DNA from: DASQDN01 sp035630195
GTDB taxonomy: Bacteria > Acidobacteriota > Terriglobia > Bryobacterales > Bryobacteraceae
Reading direction: 5' to 3'
NCBI GenBank assembly: GCA_035630195.1
Contig: DASQLD010000644.1
Location: forward strand, 1 to 7,389
Length of the DNA: 7,389 nt
Part shown: piece by piece, positions 1-5,525 of the stretch
How the letters are laid out: each line of letters begins with the position of its first letter
How positions within the stretch are numbered: position 1 is the first letter of the stretch
The notes under the pieces: generated by a model
Told to the model about the DNA's origin: nothing
Databases searched by the model: none
Seen by the model: only the letters and a program-made list of their open reading frames with translations
Translations under genes and position numbers: made by a program

Positions 1-320
1 CGACCAGTCTTGCGGCTGACAACCGGTGTTACTGCGTCTACTCCGCCAAAAGTAATCCGCTGTTGAGGACCTCCATCTTTGACCAGCCATCGCCACAACG
101 CGTAAATTGTTCCGCCGCGCTGGGAGGAGGCTACCAAGCTATTGCCATCTGGCATCCAGTCGTGCCCGGAGATCCCGCGCTTACTCGATGGCAACCCAAT
201 CGGTGAGCCGCCGTCCGACGGAACCACATATAGATCATCTAACCAGAAGGCCGTTACCCTCTTGAACGCAAGACGCCGCCCGTCAGGAGAGAACTTCGGA
301 TCCCAATCGCCCCAAATGAT
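1..320 (-). pseudogene. TolB/PD40-type beta-propeller protein, 5'-truncated remnant
   Basis: The minus strand reads open from 320 to the left edge. It contains repeated propeller-blade signatures: WDPKFSPDGRRLAF, then DLYVVPSDGGSPIGL, HDWMPDGNSLVASS and GGPQQRITFGG. The 'SPDG' and 'MPDG' turns followed by a hydrophobic strand are typical of PD40/WD40-like repeats. These occur in TolB and in the C-terminal part of winged-helix sensor proteins common in acidobacteria. The frame has an in-frame TAG at 321-323, and there is no ATG, GTG or TTG between that stop and the first blade. The upstream blades and any N-terminal domain are therefore missing. I infer a decayed or truncated gene whose 3' part continues outside the window. 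A frameshift just upstream is an alternative, but the other two frames show no propeller sequence beyond 320. The exact parent family (TolB-like periplasmic protein or membrane-bound regulator) cannot be decided from about 106 residues. Confidence 0.7.
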
Positions 321-622
321 CTATGCGTTTCCGCATGGCAGTCTGAAGAGAATCAGGGGATCGGTTTAACGCGTCGCGTTTAAACGTTTTTGGTTCAACG
401 GTTCAACCGCGCGGCAGTGGTTCCCTGCCAGGCAGCCATGAACCGACTCTGCATTTTGTTCAGAAACCGAAACCGACTCGGTTGAAACGGTTCGCAAGCA
501 GGCTGGCACACAAACAGCCGGGTCGTATCGTTGACGGTTCGCCGCTGGTTTTGAATGACCCACTTGCAACGTGACATGGATTACGCATAAAATGTTCGCT
601 ACCCAACAGGGAAGGAAACAAC
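321..622. other. Gene-free stretch upstream of the 623 gene
   Basis: No convincing coding region is visible on either strand. The stretch holds a palindrome CGTTTAAACG (377-386), a tandem GGTTCAAC GGTTCAAC (392-407) and a short dyad AACCGA-C-TCGGTT (471-483). The last part carries a promoter-like sequence for the plus-strand gene. The dyads are short enough to occur by chance and are recorded only as possible operators. Confidence 0.4.
564..593 (+). promoter_or_regulatory. Candidate sigma-70-type promoter for the 623 gene
   Basis: TTGCAA (564-569) is followed 18 bases later by TAAAAT (588-593). They match the -35 and -10 consensus at four and five of six positions. Transcription would start near 600 and give a leader of about 23 bases containing the purine-rich ribosome site GGGAAGG just before the ATG at 623. 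This is pattern matching only. Acidobacterial promoters are poorly defined. Confidence 0.4.
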
Positions 623-1090
623 ATGAATCGTCGTAACGCCTGCGTAGCACTAGCTCTCGTCATATCGTCAGCGTCTCTCTACAGTGCTGAGAACATGAGA
701 ATCGGAACGTGGAAAGTGAACCTTGACAAGTCCACATACAACCCCGGCCCTAAGCCAACAGTCGCAAGCACCCTTCGCATCGAAGCGGCTGGTGATGGCG
801 AAAAGGTGAGCGTGAACGGGGTTGCCGATGGCAAGCAGACTAACTACAGCTACACTTCAACAACGGACGGCAAACCTTATGCAACCCCAGGATCACCGTA
901 TGGCGACCATGCCATGACGAAGATCGTTGACGCAAGAACGAGCGAGATGACCTATACGACGAACGGCAAGGTCACACGGAGGGCGAGACGCACGGTCTCG
1001 GCAGACGGGAAGACGCTCACCATCGTCTCTAAAGGCACGAACGCAAAGGGGGAACAATACAGCAACACCGTCGTTTACGAGAAGCAATAA
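623..1090 (+). CDS. Small exported protein of unknown function, GTW...KS type (copy 1)
   Basis: This is a 155-residue protein with an N-terminal signal peptide. Arg3-Arg4 precede a hydrophobic core (about 7-20), with likely cleavage near SLYSA-EN at 22-23. The mature part opens with GTWKVNLDKSTYNPGP (28-43), a signature I associate with small secreted beta-rich proteins abundant in acidobacteria. It ends with SADGKTLTIV (126-135) and a final strand VVYEKQ. The same two motifs occur at matching places in the two minus-strand proteins at 1134-1577 and 1607-2053, so the three are paralogues. A lipocalin-like barrel is a reasonable guess for the fold, but no ligand or enzymatic residue is recognisable. 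The start is supported by the signal peptide and by GGGAAGG about seven bases upstream. The gene converges with the one ending at 1134, 43 bases away, and no strong terminator is visible between them. No function is assigned. Confidence 0.85.
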   Translation: MNRRNACVALALVISSASLYSAENMRIGTWKVNLDKSTYNPGPKPTVASTLRIEAAGDGEKVSVNGVADGKQTNYSYTSTTDGKPYATPGSPYGDHAMTKIVDARTSEMTYTTNGKVTRRARRTVSADGKTLTIVSKGTNAKGEQYSNTVVYEKQ

Positions 1091-1133
1091 ACGGAAGGAG
1101 CTTCGGCCCCCGTTCACGTCAAAATGTGGGATG

Positions 1134-1577
1134 TTACTTCTTATCGTAGACTTCTTCCGAATGTGTCTTAGTGCCATCCGGCATGGTGGCATCAGCCACC
1201 ACAGTCATGGTGCGTCCGTCTGAGGACAGTGAGTTCTTTCTGATGGCGACAACTTTTCCATCTATCTTAAACTCGGTCTTAAGAGTGTTTCCTGCAACCG
1301 TCCCAGTGATGTGCGTGAAACCTGTCGTCGTACTCTCTACCTTGTGCTCCTGCCCGTCGTAGAGCACGGGTGTTAGTGGCCGTCCGTTGGTTGTCACTAC
1401 GGCCTTAAGGACCGAACCTTCCATAGTGTAGACGATGGTTCGTGTCGTAATCGGTTGGGCTGCGGCATCCCGCTTCGACTTAGCCATGTTGATTTCCCAA
1501 CGCCCGATGAATCGGCTGTCTGCCGTCGCAGCGGTGACCGCAAAGCAAGTTAGCGTAGCGATGACGAGTGCTTTCAT
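1134..1577 (-). CDS. Small exported protein of unknown function, GTW...KS type (copy 2)
   Basis: This is a 147-residue protein. Its signal peptide is MKALVIATLTCFAVTAATA, with likely cleavage after residue 19. The mature start FIGRWEINMAKSK (23-35) matches FVGTWEMNMMKSK of the upstream neighbour. The motifs RTIVYT, LKAVVTT, TEFKIDGKVV, RKNSLS and SSDGRTMTVV (118-127) are shared almost word for word, and by eye roughly half the residues are identical. The pattern of short alternating hydrophobic strands suggests an all-beta extracytoplasmic domain. The start is well supported: AGGAGA lies five bases before the ATG. It sits 29 bases downstream of the 1607-2053 gene on the same strand, so the two are probably co-transcribed after a tandem duplication. 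No catalytic or binding residues are recognisable, and the function is unknown. Confidence 0.85.
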   Translation of the reverse strand: MKALVIATLTCFAVTAATADSRFIGRWEINMAKSKRDAAAQPITTRTIVYTMEGSVLKAVVTTNGRPLTPVLYDGQEHKVESTTTGFTHITGTVAGNTLKTEFKIDGKVVAIRKNSLSSDGRTMTVVADATMPDGTKTHSEEVYDKK

Positions 1578-1606
1578 GTTGTCTCCTGATGGTGCTGAAA
1601 GTGACC

Positions 1607-2053
1607 CTAGCGCTTGTCGTACACGGCAACTGAATGGACCATATTACCGTTGGCTTGCCTGAGATCCAAAACAACCGTCATGGTGCGTCCGTCAGCGGAT
1701 AACGAATTCTTTCGACTACCCACAACTTTGCCGTCTTTTTTGAACTCCGTTTCAAGAGTTCTGTCCTTCGCCGTTGCCGTTTCATGCGTATAGAGACCCG
1801 ATGCAGGGGTCACAGCGTGCTGCTGTCCGTCATAGGTTACGTCTGTCTGTGCCTTCCCGTCCGTGGTCACTACGGCTTTGAGGCCGGAACTCTCTGCAGT
1901 GTAGACGATGGTCCGGTTCTGAAACTTTGGAGCGGCAGCATCCAGCTTGGACTTCATCATGTTCATCTCCCACGTTCCGACGAACGGGTTGTCTGCCGCC
2001 GCAGCTGTGAACGCAAGCACACAGGTCAATGCAGCAAGTAAAAGTTCCTTCAC
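1607..2053 (-). CDS. Small exported protein of unknown function, GTW...KS type (copy 3)
   Basis: This is a 148-residue protein that I start at the GTG at 2053-2051. From there the sequence VKELLLAALTCVLAFTAAAADNPF aligns without gaps at the N-terminus to the signal peptide of the downstream paralogue, with cleavage near residue 20, and GGGAGG lies three bases upstream. The mature part carries FVGTWEMNMMKSK (24-36), RTIVYT, LKAVVTTDGK, TEFKKDGKVV and SADGRTMTVV (119-128). The frame stays open upstream to a GTG at 2257, which would add 68 residues and bury the signal peptide. I reject that start, although it overlaps the upstream stop as GTGA. A TATATA box in the leader, around 2090, may belong to its own promoter. 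It is probably the first gene of a two-gene unit with the 1134-1577 gene. The fold is likely all-beta and extracytoplasmic; the function is unknown. Confidence 0.8.
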   Translation of the reverse strand: MKELLLAALTCVLAFTAAAADNPFVGTWEMNMMKSKLDAAAPKFQNRTIVYTAESSGLKAVVTTDGKAQTDVTYDGQQHAVTPASGLYTHETATAKDRTLETEFKKDGKVVGSRKNSLSADGRTMTVVLDLRQANGNMVHSVAVYDKR

Positions 2054-2116
2054 ATTCCTCCCTAGCCACGAATGGCGCTTGGGGAGTATATAACAGTTCG
2101 GGCACAGTGCGGTCTG

Positions 2117-2144
2117 TTCACGGCAACAATCTTTCACGGCAACA
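2117..2144. repeat. 12-bp direct repeat, 16-bp period, upstream of the tandem paralogues
   Basis: TTCACGGCAACA occurs at 2117-2128 and, identically, at 2133-2144 with spacer ATCT. It lies between the ribbon-helix-helix-like gene (stop at 2254) and the start of the 1607-2053 gene, about 65-90 bases upstream of that GTG on the minus strand and upstream of the TATATA sequence. Ribbon-helix-helix proteins often bind short tandem repeats as adjacent dimers, so this is a candidate operator or activator site. The assignment to that protein is inference. Confidence 0.6.
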
Positions 2145-2253
2145 CAGCGGGCAAGCGTCTTCATCGTCCGCATGAGCTTACGGTGCAGTTCCTTCGGGTT
2201 TACCACAGCACCTTCTTCAGGACGATCAAGAATAGTGCCCACAATTGAGATCC

Positions 2254-2457
2254 TCACCTGCGAAGCGTTGCTTCGCTGGCCACTTCCAGGGACCGAATCA
2301 TATCGGAACGGGTCATATAATTGCGGCGAAGCGACGCGGCGATCTCGTCTAGGAGTGCGGTTTGATGGTTGGTTATGAGTACGGAGACGGGGCGTGTCTC
2401 TTGCGAAGCTGTACGGGCTGTAATTCCCGAATTTGGTGACGAAGTGTTAGTGTTCAT
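2254..2457 (-). CDS. Ribbon-helix-helix-like DNA-binding protein (Arc/CopG type)
   Basis: This is a 67-residue protein. After a polar, flexible N-terminus (1-22) comes a short strand PVSVLITN (23-30), then helix TALLDEIAASL (33-43), a turn, and TRSDMIRSLEV (49-59). The last motif resembles the 'SRSE(L/I)IR' turn-helix of ribbon-helix-helix repressors. In that fold the strand pairs with a second monomer and enters the major groove. The start is the ATG at 2457; its ribosome site is weak. It is transcribed away from the zinc-finger gene at 2600, and its stop lies about 200 bases upstream of the tandem exported-protein genes on the same strand. That makes it a candidate local regulator of itself and of those genes. 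An antitoxin role is also possible for such a small protein, but no toxin gene is adjacent. The family call rests on pattern and predicted secondary structure only. Confidence 0.6.
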   Translation of the reverse strand: MNTNTSSPNSGITARTASQETRPVSVLITNHQTALLDEIAASLRRNYMTRSDMIRSLEVASEATLRR

Positions 2458-2599
2458 TTGGATGAGTTGTGGATATCAGCACAACCGGTCATCGCCAGTT
2501 CAGGCGTTGGTGCTTAACTGCGAAGGTGGAAGAGGGAAAGCCAGCGGTCATGCCGGCAGGACGGCCCCGTTCTACGAGAGAAGAAGAGAGTTGATTTCG
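2458..2599. promoter_or_regulatory. Divergent intergenic region with a dyad symmetry
   Basis: These 142 bases separate the two divergent starts and should contain both promoters. GTTGTG (2466-2471) and CACAAC (2480-2485) form a dyad with an eight-base centre containing GATATC. It lies 9 to 28 bases upstream of the ribbon-helix-helix-like start, a usual place for an autoregulatory operator. The heptamer CGGTCAT appears twice (2486-2492, 2545-2551). No clean -35/-10 pair is evident. Confidence 0.35.
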
Positions 2600-2821
2600 A
2601 TGGCTTCAACGAGTCCCACTACCATGCCTACTCCAGCGAGTCCCGGAACGAACCAATACCGCTGCAACGCGTGCGGGCGGTACTTTAACACCGAGCAGGA
2701 ACTATCGAGTCATGAGCCAGAATGCCGTTTGGCGAAACGTGCAACCCCTCGCGGCGAGAGCGAACTTGACGCGGAGGATAGCAGACCGCATCCTCCGAAC
2801 GATCAGGAATCTAAATCATAG
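2600..2821 (+). CDS. Small C2HC zinc-finger protein
   Basis: This is a 73-residue protein. A Ser/Thr/Pro-rich leader (1-17) precedes YRCNACGRYFNTEQEL and SSHEPECRLAK. These give Cys22-x2-Cys25-x12-His38-x3-Cys42, the spacing of a classical C2H2 zinc finger with Cys in place of the last His. The hydrophobic positions Tyr20 and Phe29 and the Leu before the His are also in place. The tail (43-73) is acidic, polar and probably disordered. Small single-finger proteins of this kind occur in acidobacteria. Their role, whether DNA, RNA or protein binding, is not known to me. The ATG at 2600 is preferred over the upstream start at 2369 because the extra segment is antisense to the divergent gene and shows no protein-like pattern. 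GAAGAGAG precedes the ATG at about nine bases. The stop touches the left limit of an IS remnant, so the original downstream context has been lost. Confidence 0.75.
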   Translation: MASTSPTTMPTPASPGTNQYRCNACGRYFNTEQELSSHEPECRLAKRATPRGESELDAEDSRPHPPNDQESKS

Positions 2822-2961
2822 CCAGAACTCATTGTCCTTCCGGTATTCGTGAAACGTTCTTCCACATCACGAAAGCTGACATCGAACAGGAAGTACAGCC
2901 ACACGCAATAGGAGATGATCTCTCTCGGAAACCGATAGCCGCGGTACGGGTTGCCAGGCAC
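2803..2961 (-). pseudogene. IS6-family transposase, 5' (N-terminal) remnant
   Basis: From a GTG at 2961 the minus strand encodes 52 residues containing NPYRGYRFPREIISYCVWLY and then FLFDVSFRDVEER. This is the characteristic N-terminus of IS6-family DDE transposases (the 'RFPxEII..aVWLYfrF.LS.RDVEE' block), which precedes the helix-turn-helix. After RDVEER (residue 36) the resemblance fades, and the frame ends at a TGA (2803-2805) inside the zinc-finger coding region. The helix-turn-helix and all of the DDE domain are therefore absent. The break lies at roughly 2822-2850. The missing 3' portion is the kind of sequence found, in the opposite orientation, at 6618-7148. The fragment cannot make an active transposase. 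Confidence 0.75.
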
Positions 2962-2992
2962 TCATTCAGCGTCGCATTCCGCCACGTACCGC

Positions 2993-3007
2993 CAATGTGA
3001 CAATGCC
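2993..3007 (-). repeat. Candidate left terminal inverted repeat of the IS6-type element
   Basis: Read inward on minus, the sequence is GGCATTGTCACATTG, which fits the usual GG...TGT(C/T)(A/G)CA style of IS6 ends and lies 32 bases upstream of the transposase start. It matches the candidate right end at 7202-7216 at 11 of 15 positions, including eight in a row (TCACATTG). Confidence 0.5.
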
Positions 3008-3278
3008 AGAAGAAAAAGGCTTTTCTTGCGGATCTGTTTGACTTTGATTAGTCGATGACCGTGCTCGCGCCTCCGGCGAAGCGTGTGTAAGGCTGACCTC
3101 ACCCTGGTGCGATTACGCGTGAATGGGTGCGGCGTTTACCCCCGTCGTTGTCTTAAACATTTCAAGCCCAACTGGTTAACGGCGCCGGGTTTGAACCGTT
3201 GACTTGATTCCGTTAAACATACAATTCCGGTATCCGAACGTGCCGACTTGCCAGGGACAGTCGGCACAACATGAAGGA
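3008..3278. other. Gene-free stretch with a hairpin
   Basis: I see no coding region here. The notable element is the perfect inverted repeat GTGCCGACT (3240-3248) / AGTCGGCAC (3259-3267) with a ten-base loop. It lies 11 bases beyond the stop of the minus-strand gene at 3279. No T-run follows on either strand, so it is at best an imperfect terminator or an RNA-stabilising hairpin. A short symmetric AGAAAA...TTTTCT (3011-3026) borders the IS remnant. Confidence 0.4.
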
Positions 3279-3473
3279 TCAGCGACCGCATTCGATGGAT
3301 TTGTGCTGAAGGTTGTACTCGGGATTCGGGCTATTGAGAATCGCGAGAATCGCCGTGAACTCTTCAAAAGATTCCACCGGCAGCTTCATCTGCTGGTCAT
3401 CCACGGTGATCATGATTAGGTACTGATCGGGTCCAGGGCGGACGGCCGCTCTCCAACTGCTGATTTTCGCCAC
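3279..3473 (-). CDS. Small hypothetical protein, 64 residues
   Basis: This is a 64-residue reading frame starting at a GTG (3473-3471). It looks protein-like: a strand pair QYLIMITVDDQQMKLPV (17-33), an amphipathic helix ESFEEFTAILAIL (34-46), then a Pro/Asn-rich tail NSPNPEYN with HKSIECGR. The clustering of hydrophobic residues and the acidic helix argue for real coding. I recognise no family and assign no function. The upstream ribosome site is weak. A perfect dyad GCTAAA-G-TTTAGC (3475-3487) lies two bases before the GTG, and a nine-base-pair hairpin lies just after the stop. Both are compatible with a free-standing small gene. An internal TTG or an unrecognised start upstream is possible, but no better start is visible. 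Confidence 0.5.
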   Translation of the reverse strand: MAKISSWRAAVRPGPDQYLIMITVDDQQMKLPVESFEEFTAILAILNSPNPEYNLQHKSIECGR

Positions 3474-3474
3474 G

Positions 3475-3487
3475 GCTAAAGTTTAGC
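3475..3487. promoter_or_regulatory. Short dyad abutting the 3473 start
   Basis: GCTAAA and TTTAGC form a perfect 6+1+6 dyad directly upstream of the GTG at 3473. It could be an operator or a leader hairpin hiding the start. A dyad this short is expected about once or twice by chance in a window of this size, so its position is the only support. Confidence 0.25.
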
Positions 3488-3860
3488 GCGACAGCTTGTC
3501 GCCGGAGAGTTGTCTTGCGAACTCGGGCAGCGGCCGGACGGGGCCCTGCGCTCAGAAGGCGAGCGTTCACTCCCTCGCCACGTGCCAACGGCAAGCACGG
3601 TCAAATGGGGCACTTAGGCGACAATTGCTGGTAGCGCCGCGCGGCGGTGCTTGTAACTAGCGAGGTGACCTCTGAAGCTTGTTGGCGGAATCTTCAACTT
3701 TGGATACGGAAGCATTATCCTGCTGTTCGTTACTGCTGGTCTCTGCCTGATATTCTTTGCATGCGTCGAGCTTGGAACGGGGTCAATCCAACGCAACAGG
3801 CGATAGTACAACAAACGGCATTGTGGTATGCTTTTCGGTCGACTGCCGGGAGAACATGCA
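3488..3860. other. Mostly gene-free stretch before the PEP-CTERM gene
   Basis: No long gene is supported on either strand. The only protein-like segment is the short membrane frame at 3672-3806, listed separately. The last 50 bases should hold the promoter of the 3861 gene. A TATGCT (3833-3838) could be its -10 element, but no matching -35 is apparent. Confidence 0.4.
3672..3806 (+). CDS. Possible 44-residue single-span membrane peptide (CTG start) or gene remnant
   Basis: After an in-frame TGA (3666-3668), the frame starting at CTG 3672 reads LKLVGGIFNFGYGSIILL, then FVTAGLCLIFFACVELGTGS and IQRNRR, and ends at TAG 3804-3806. It has the anatomy of a small membrane protein: a short amphipathic start, one strongly hydrophobic span (about 14-34) and a basic cytoplasmic tail QRNRR. 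There is no ATG, GTG or TTG, so it needs a CTG start, or it is the C-terminal remnant of a larger membrane protein. GAGG (3662-3665) lies six bases before the CTG and could serve as a ribosome site, although it is part of a dyad GAGGT-G-ACCTC. No family is recognised. Confidence 0.3.
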   Translation: MKLVGGIFNFGYGSIILLFVTAGLCLIFFACVELGTGSIQRNRR

Positions 3861-4919
3861 ATGAATAACCGATGTGCTGCTTGTTTGATTGTTTCGCTAG
3901 TTTGCGCGGTTTCGAATGTTTCCGGAGCGTCCTTCAGGTTCTCGACGGTCGATTTTCCCGGTGCGACTGACAGTTACGTCCTTGGGATCAATAATCGAGG
4001 CGAACTTGTGGGCGGATACCAACAGAATGACGCCCCCATCCCAGTCGAAGGGGGATTTGTACTCAGCGGAAATCAGTTCACCACCTTCGAGGTTTCCGGC
4101 GCACGCGGAACCGTTCTGTTCGACATCAACGATGCAGGGCAGATGCTTGCGAGGTTTTCGGACACGAGTTGGAATCCCCATTCGCTGCTTATAGAAAATG
4201 GAAGAGCCGAACTGGTCCAAGTGCCGGGCGCTTACTCGGCGAGTCTCGCAACCGCTCTGAATAACAGCGGATTGGTTGTTGGCTATTACGATCGGCTGAC
4301 GGGTCACCACTGCCCGAGTGGGTATTCAAATCCAGCGGTCTCGCGATCGGGCTTCCTGATGCAGGCTGGAACGTTCACAAATATCGATGTTCCCTTCGAT
4401 GGCGCATTCTGCACGTCACCGGCCGACGTGAACGACAACGCAGCTATTGTCGGAAGTTATGAGACGGCGGGGCTGCGACAGATAGGATTCCTGCTGGACA
4501 GTGGAGTTTTCACCCGGATCGAGATTCCGAACTCGCTCGCGACTCTGCCCGTTGCAATCAACAGTACAGGTGACATCGCAGGTCAATACTTCGGGGTTGG
4601 GTTCACCGGAAATTTCGTGATCCGCAGCGGAGAGCTTGTCGCTGTAGATGTGCCGGGTTACAACAACGGTATCCTCGACATGAATGATGCTGGAGTGATT
4701 GTTGGATTTTTTCGGTCCCATGACGATAATCGCTACCACGGGTTCGTGGGGACGCCAGTACCCGAGCCTGCAAGCTGGGTTCTCGTGCCCGGTTCTTTGC
4801 TACTGTTGTGCTGCACGCGCATTTCGAGCCGATGCGCTTCGCTACGTGAATGCGTTGCGACTGGGCTCGTGCGCATACGAACTGCAGGCCGGCGACGCAT
4901 CCGTCGTTCACAGGCGTGA
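3861..4919 (+). CDS. Exported HAF-repeat protein with PEP-CTERM sorting signal
   Basis: This is a 352-residue protein. A signal peptide (about 1-23, hydrophobic core CLIVSLVCAV) is followed by six copies of a blade-like repeat of the HAF type. Their cores are VLGINNRGELVGGY (40-53), LFDINDAGQMLARF (86-99), ATALNNSGLVVGYY (130-143), PADVNDNAAIVGSY (187-200), PVAINSTGDIAGQY (230-243) and ILDMNDAGVIVGFF (271-284). Between them lie strands such as FLMQAGTFTNIDVP, at periods of about 41-57, which suggests a beta-propeller. VPEPASW (300-306) plus a hydrophobic span (307-318) is a PEP-CTERM signal, recognised by an exosortase, cleaved and anchored or released. The tail then runs 34 residues, Arg-rich, longer than usual. 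I use the ATG at 3861, with GGGAGA about eight bases upstream, rather than the in-frame ATG at 3828, because the signal peptide begins there. A surface or matrix role is inferred; no exosortase gene lies in the window. Confidence 0.85.
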   Translation: MNNRCAACLIVSLVCAVSNVSGASFRFSTVDFPGATDSYVLGINNRGELVGGYQQNDAPIPVEGGFVLSGNQFTTFEVSGARGTVLFDINDAGQMLARFSDTSWNPHSLLIENGRAELVQVPGAYSASLATALNNSGLVVGYYDRLTGHHCPSGYSNPAVSRSGFLMQAGTFTNIDVPFDGAFCTSPADVNDNAAIVGSYETAGLRQIGFLLDSGVFTRIEIPNSLATLPVAINSTGDIAGQYFGVGFTGNFVIRSGELVAVDVPGYNNGILDMNDAGVIVGFFRSHDDNRYHGFVGTPVPEPASWVLVPGSLLLLCCTRISSRCASLRECVATGLVRIRTAGRRRIRRSQA

Positions 4920-5472
4920 GGTTCGCATTCGAGCTTAACGAAAAGGGAACACGGGAGACCTCCGGGCGCGGCGCACGGGCGTTGCCTAGTTCGCGCGGTA
5001 CAGGTACCTTCATGGTGTTGCTAGGGGGTTCTGCCGCCCGGACTCAACAAGATCGCATCCTTACGCCCGGCTGCATGCACATCGATACTGCCGCTGCACG
5101 CCTCCGGATCGAGTGATGGGTACTCGTCCATAGATTTGGGTCGGCCAAGTCAACGCACTTTGGCGGTCGTCGCTCGACGAGGTGCCCTCGTTTCGGATTC
5201 TTCTCAGATGACGGGCAACACTGAAACAATGCTGATTAGACGTTGCACACCGGAGCCTTCTCAACGCTAATTCTCGACGAAATGGACTCTTTTGTCGAGT
5301 GTGCATCTCGGAAATCCCATCGGCGAGTTTTTCGGGGCCCGCCAGAACTCACCCGTTTTGGCAGGAACTATCAAGTCCGCGTAGACCGCTGCGGGCGATT
5401 GAATCATCCTTTATATGCAGGACTCACTAACTGTCCATGGCTCTGATCGTCCACAACTGGCTTGGCTGCAGC
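4920..5472. other. Gene-free stretch between the PEP-CTERM gene and the transposase
   Basis: I find no convincing coding sequence on either strand. There are short open frames, but they lack protein-like composition and starts. The clearest structure is a hairpin at 5273-5299: CTCGACGAAA / TTTTGTCGAG, ten pairs with one G-T and a seven-base loop. A smaller one, TCGTCG-CT-CGACGA, lies at 5167-5180. The left end of the downstream insertion sequence may lie in the last part of this region. Confidence 0.4.
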
Positions 5473-5491
5473 CAGTCTGATTGGATTACGG
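5473..5491. repeat. Left copy of imperfect direct repeat flanking the integrase-core transposase
   Basis: CAGTCTGATTGGATTACGG (5473-5491) matches the sequence at 6591-6611 (CAATCTGATCGGA-AT-TTACGG) at 17 of 19 positions if a two-base gap is allowed. Both copies point the same way and lie on either side of the transposase gene, 35 bases beyond its stop on this side. Confidence 0.55.
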
Positions 5492-5525
5492 AGGCTGTCG
5501 CGGTCGCTCGGCTTCGCCTCATCCG

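Noticed and set aside
377..386. Palindrome CGTTTAAACG
   Set aside because: A ten-base palindrome is short and has no partner site or positional support, so it is mentioned only in the intergenic entry.
2260..2276. Hairpin GCGAAGC-GTT-GCTTCGC near the end of the ribbon-helix-helix-like gene
   Set aside because: It lies within coding sequence, is not followed by a T-run, and seven-base arms with short loops are expected several times in this window. It is not a convincing terminator.
2369..2599. Upstream extension of the zinc-finger gene to an ATG at 2369
   Set aside because: The added residues run antisense through the ribbon-helix-helix-like gene and look random. The ATG at 2600 has its own ribosome site, and the protein-like sequence starts there.
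395..3202. Shared 12-mer: TCAACGGTTCAA at 395-406 and its complement at 3191-3202
   Set aside because: A few 12-mers shared between distant places on either strand are expected by chance in a window this long, and the contexts are unrelated.
3614..3868. Short open frames on both strands before the PEP-CTERM gene (minus 3614-3814, plus 3647-3868)
   Set aside because: Their translations lack any structured pattern. The membrane-like frame at 3672-3806 in a third frame is the only plausible coding segment.
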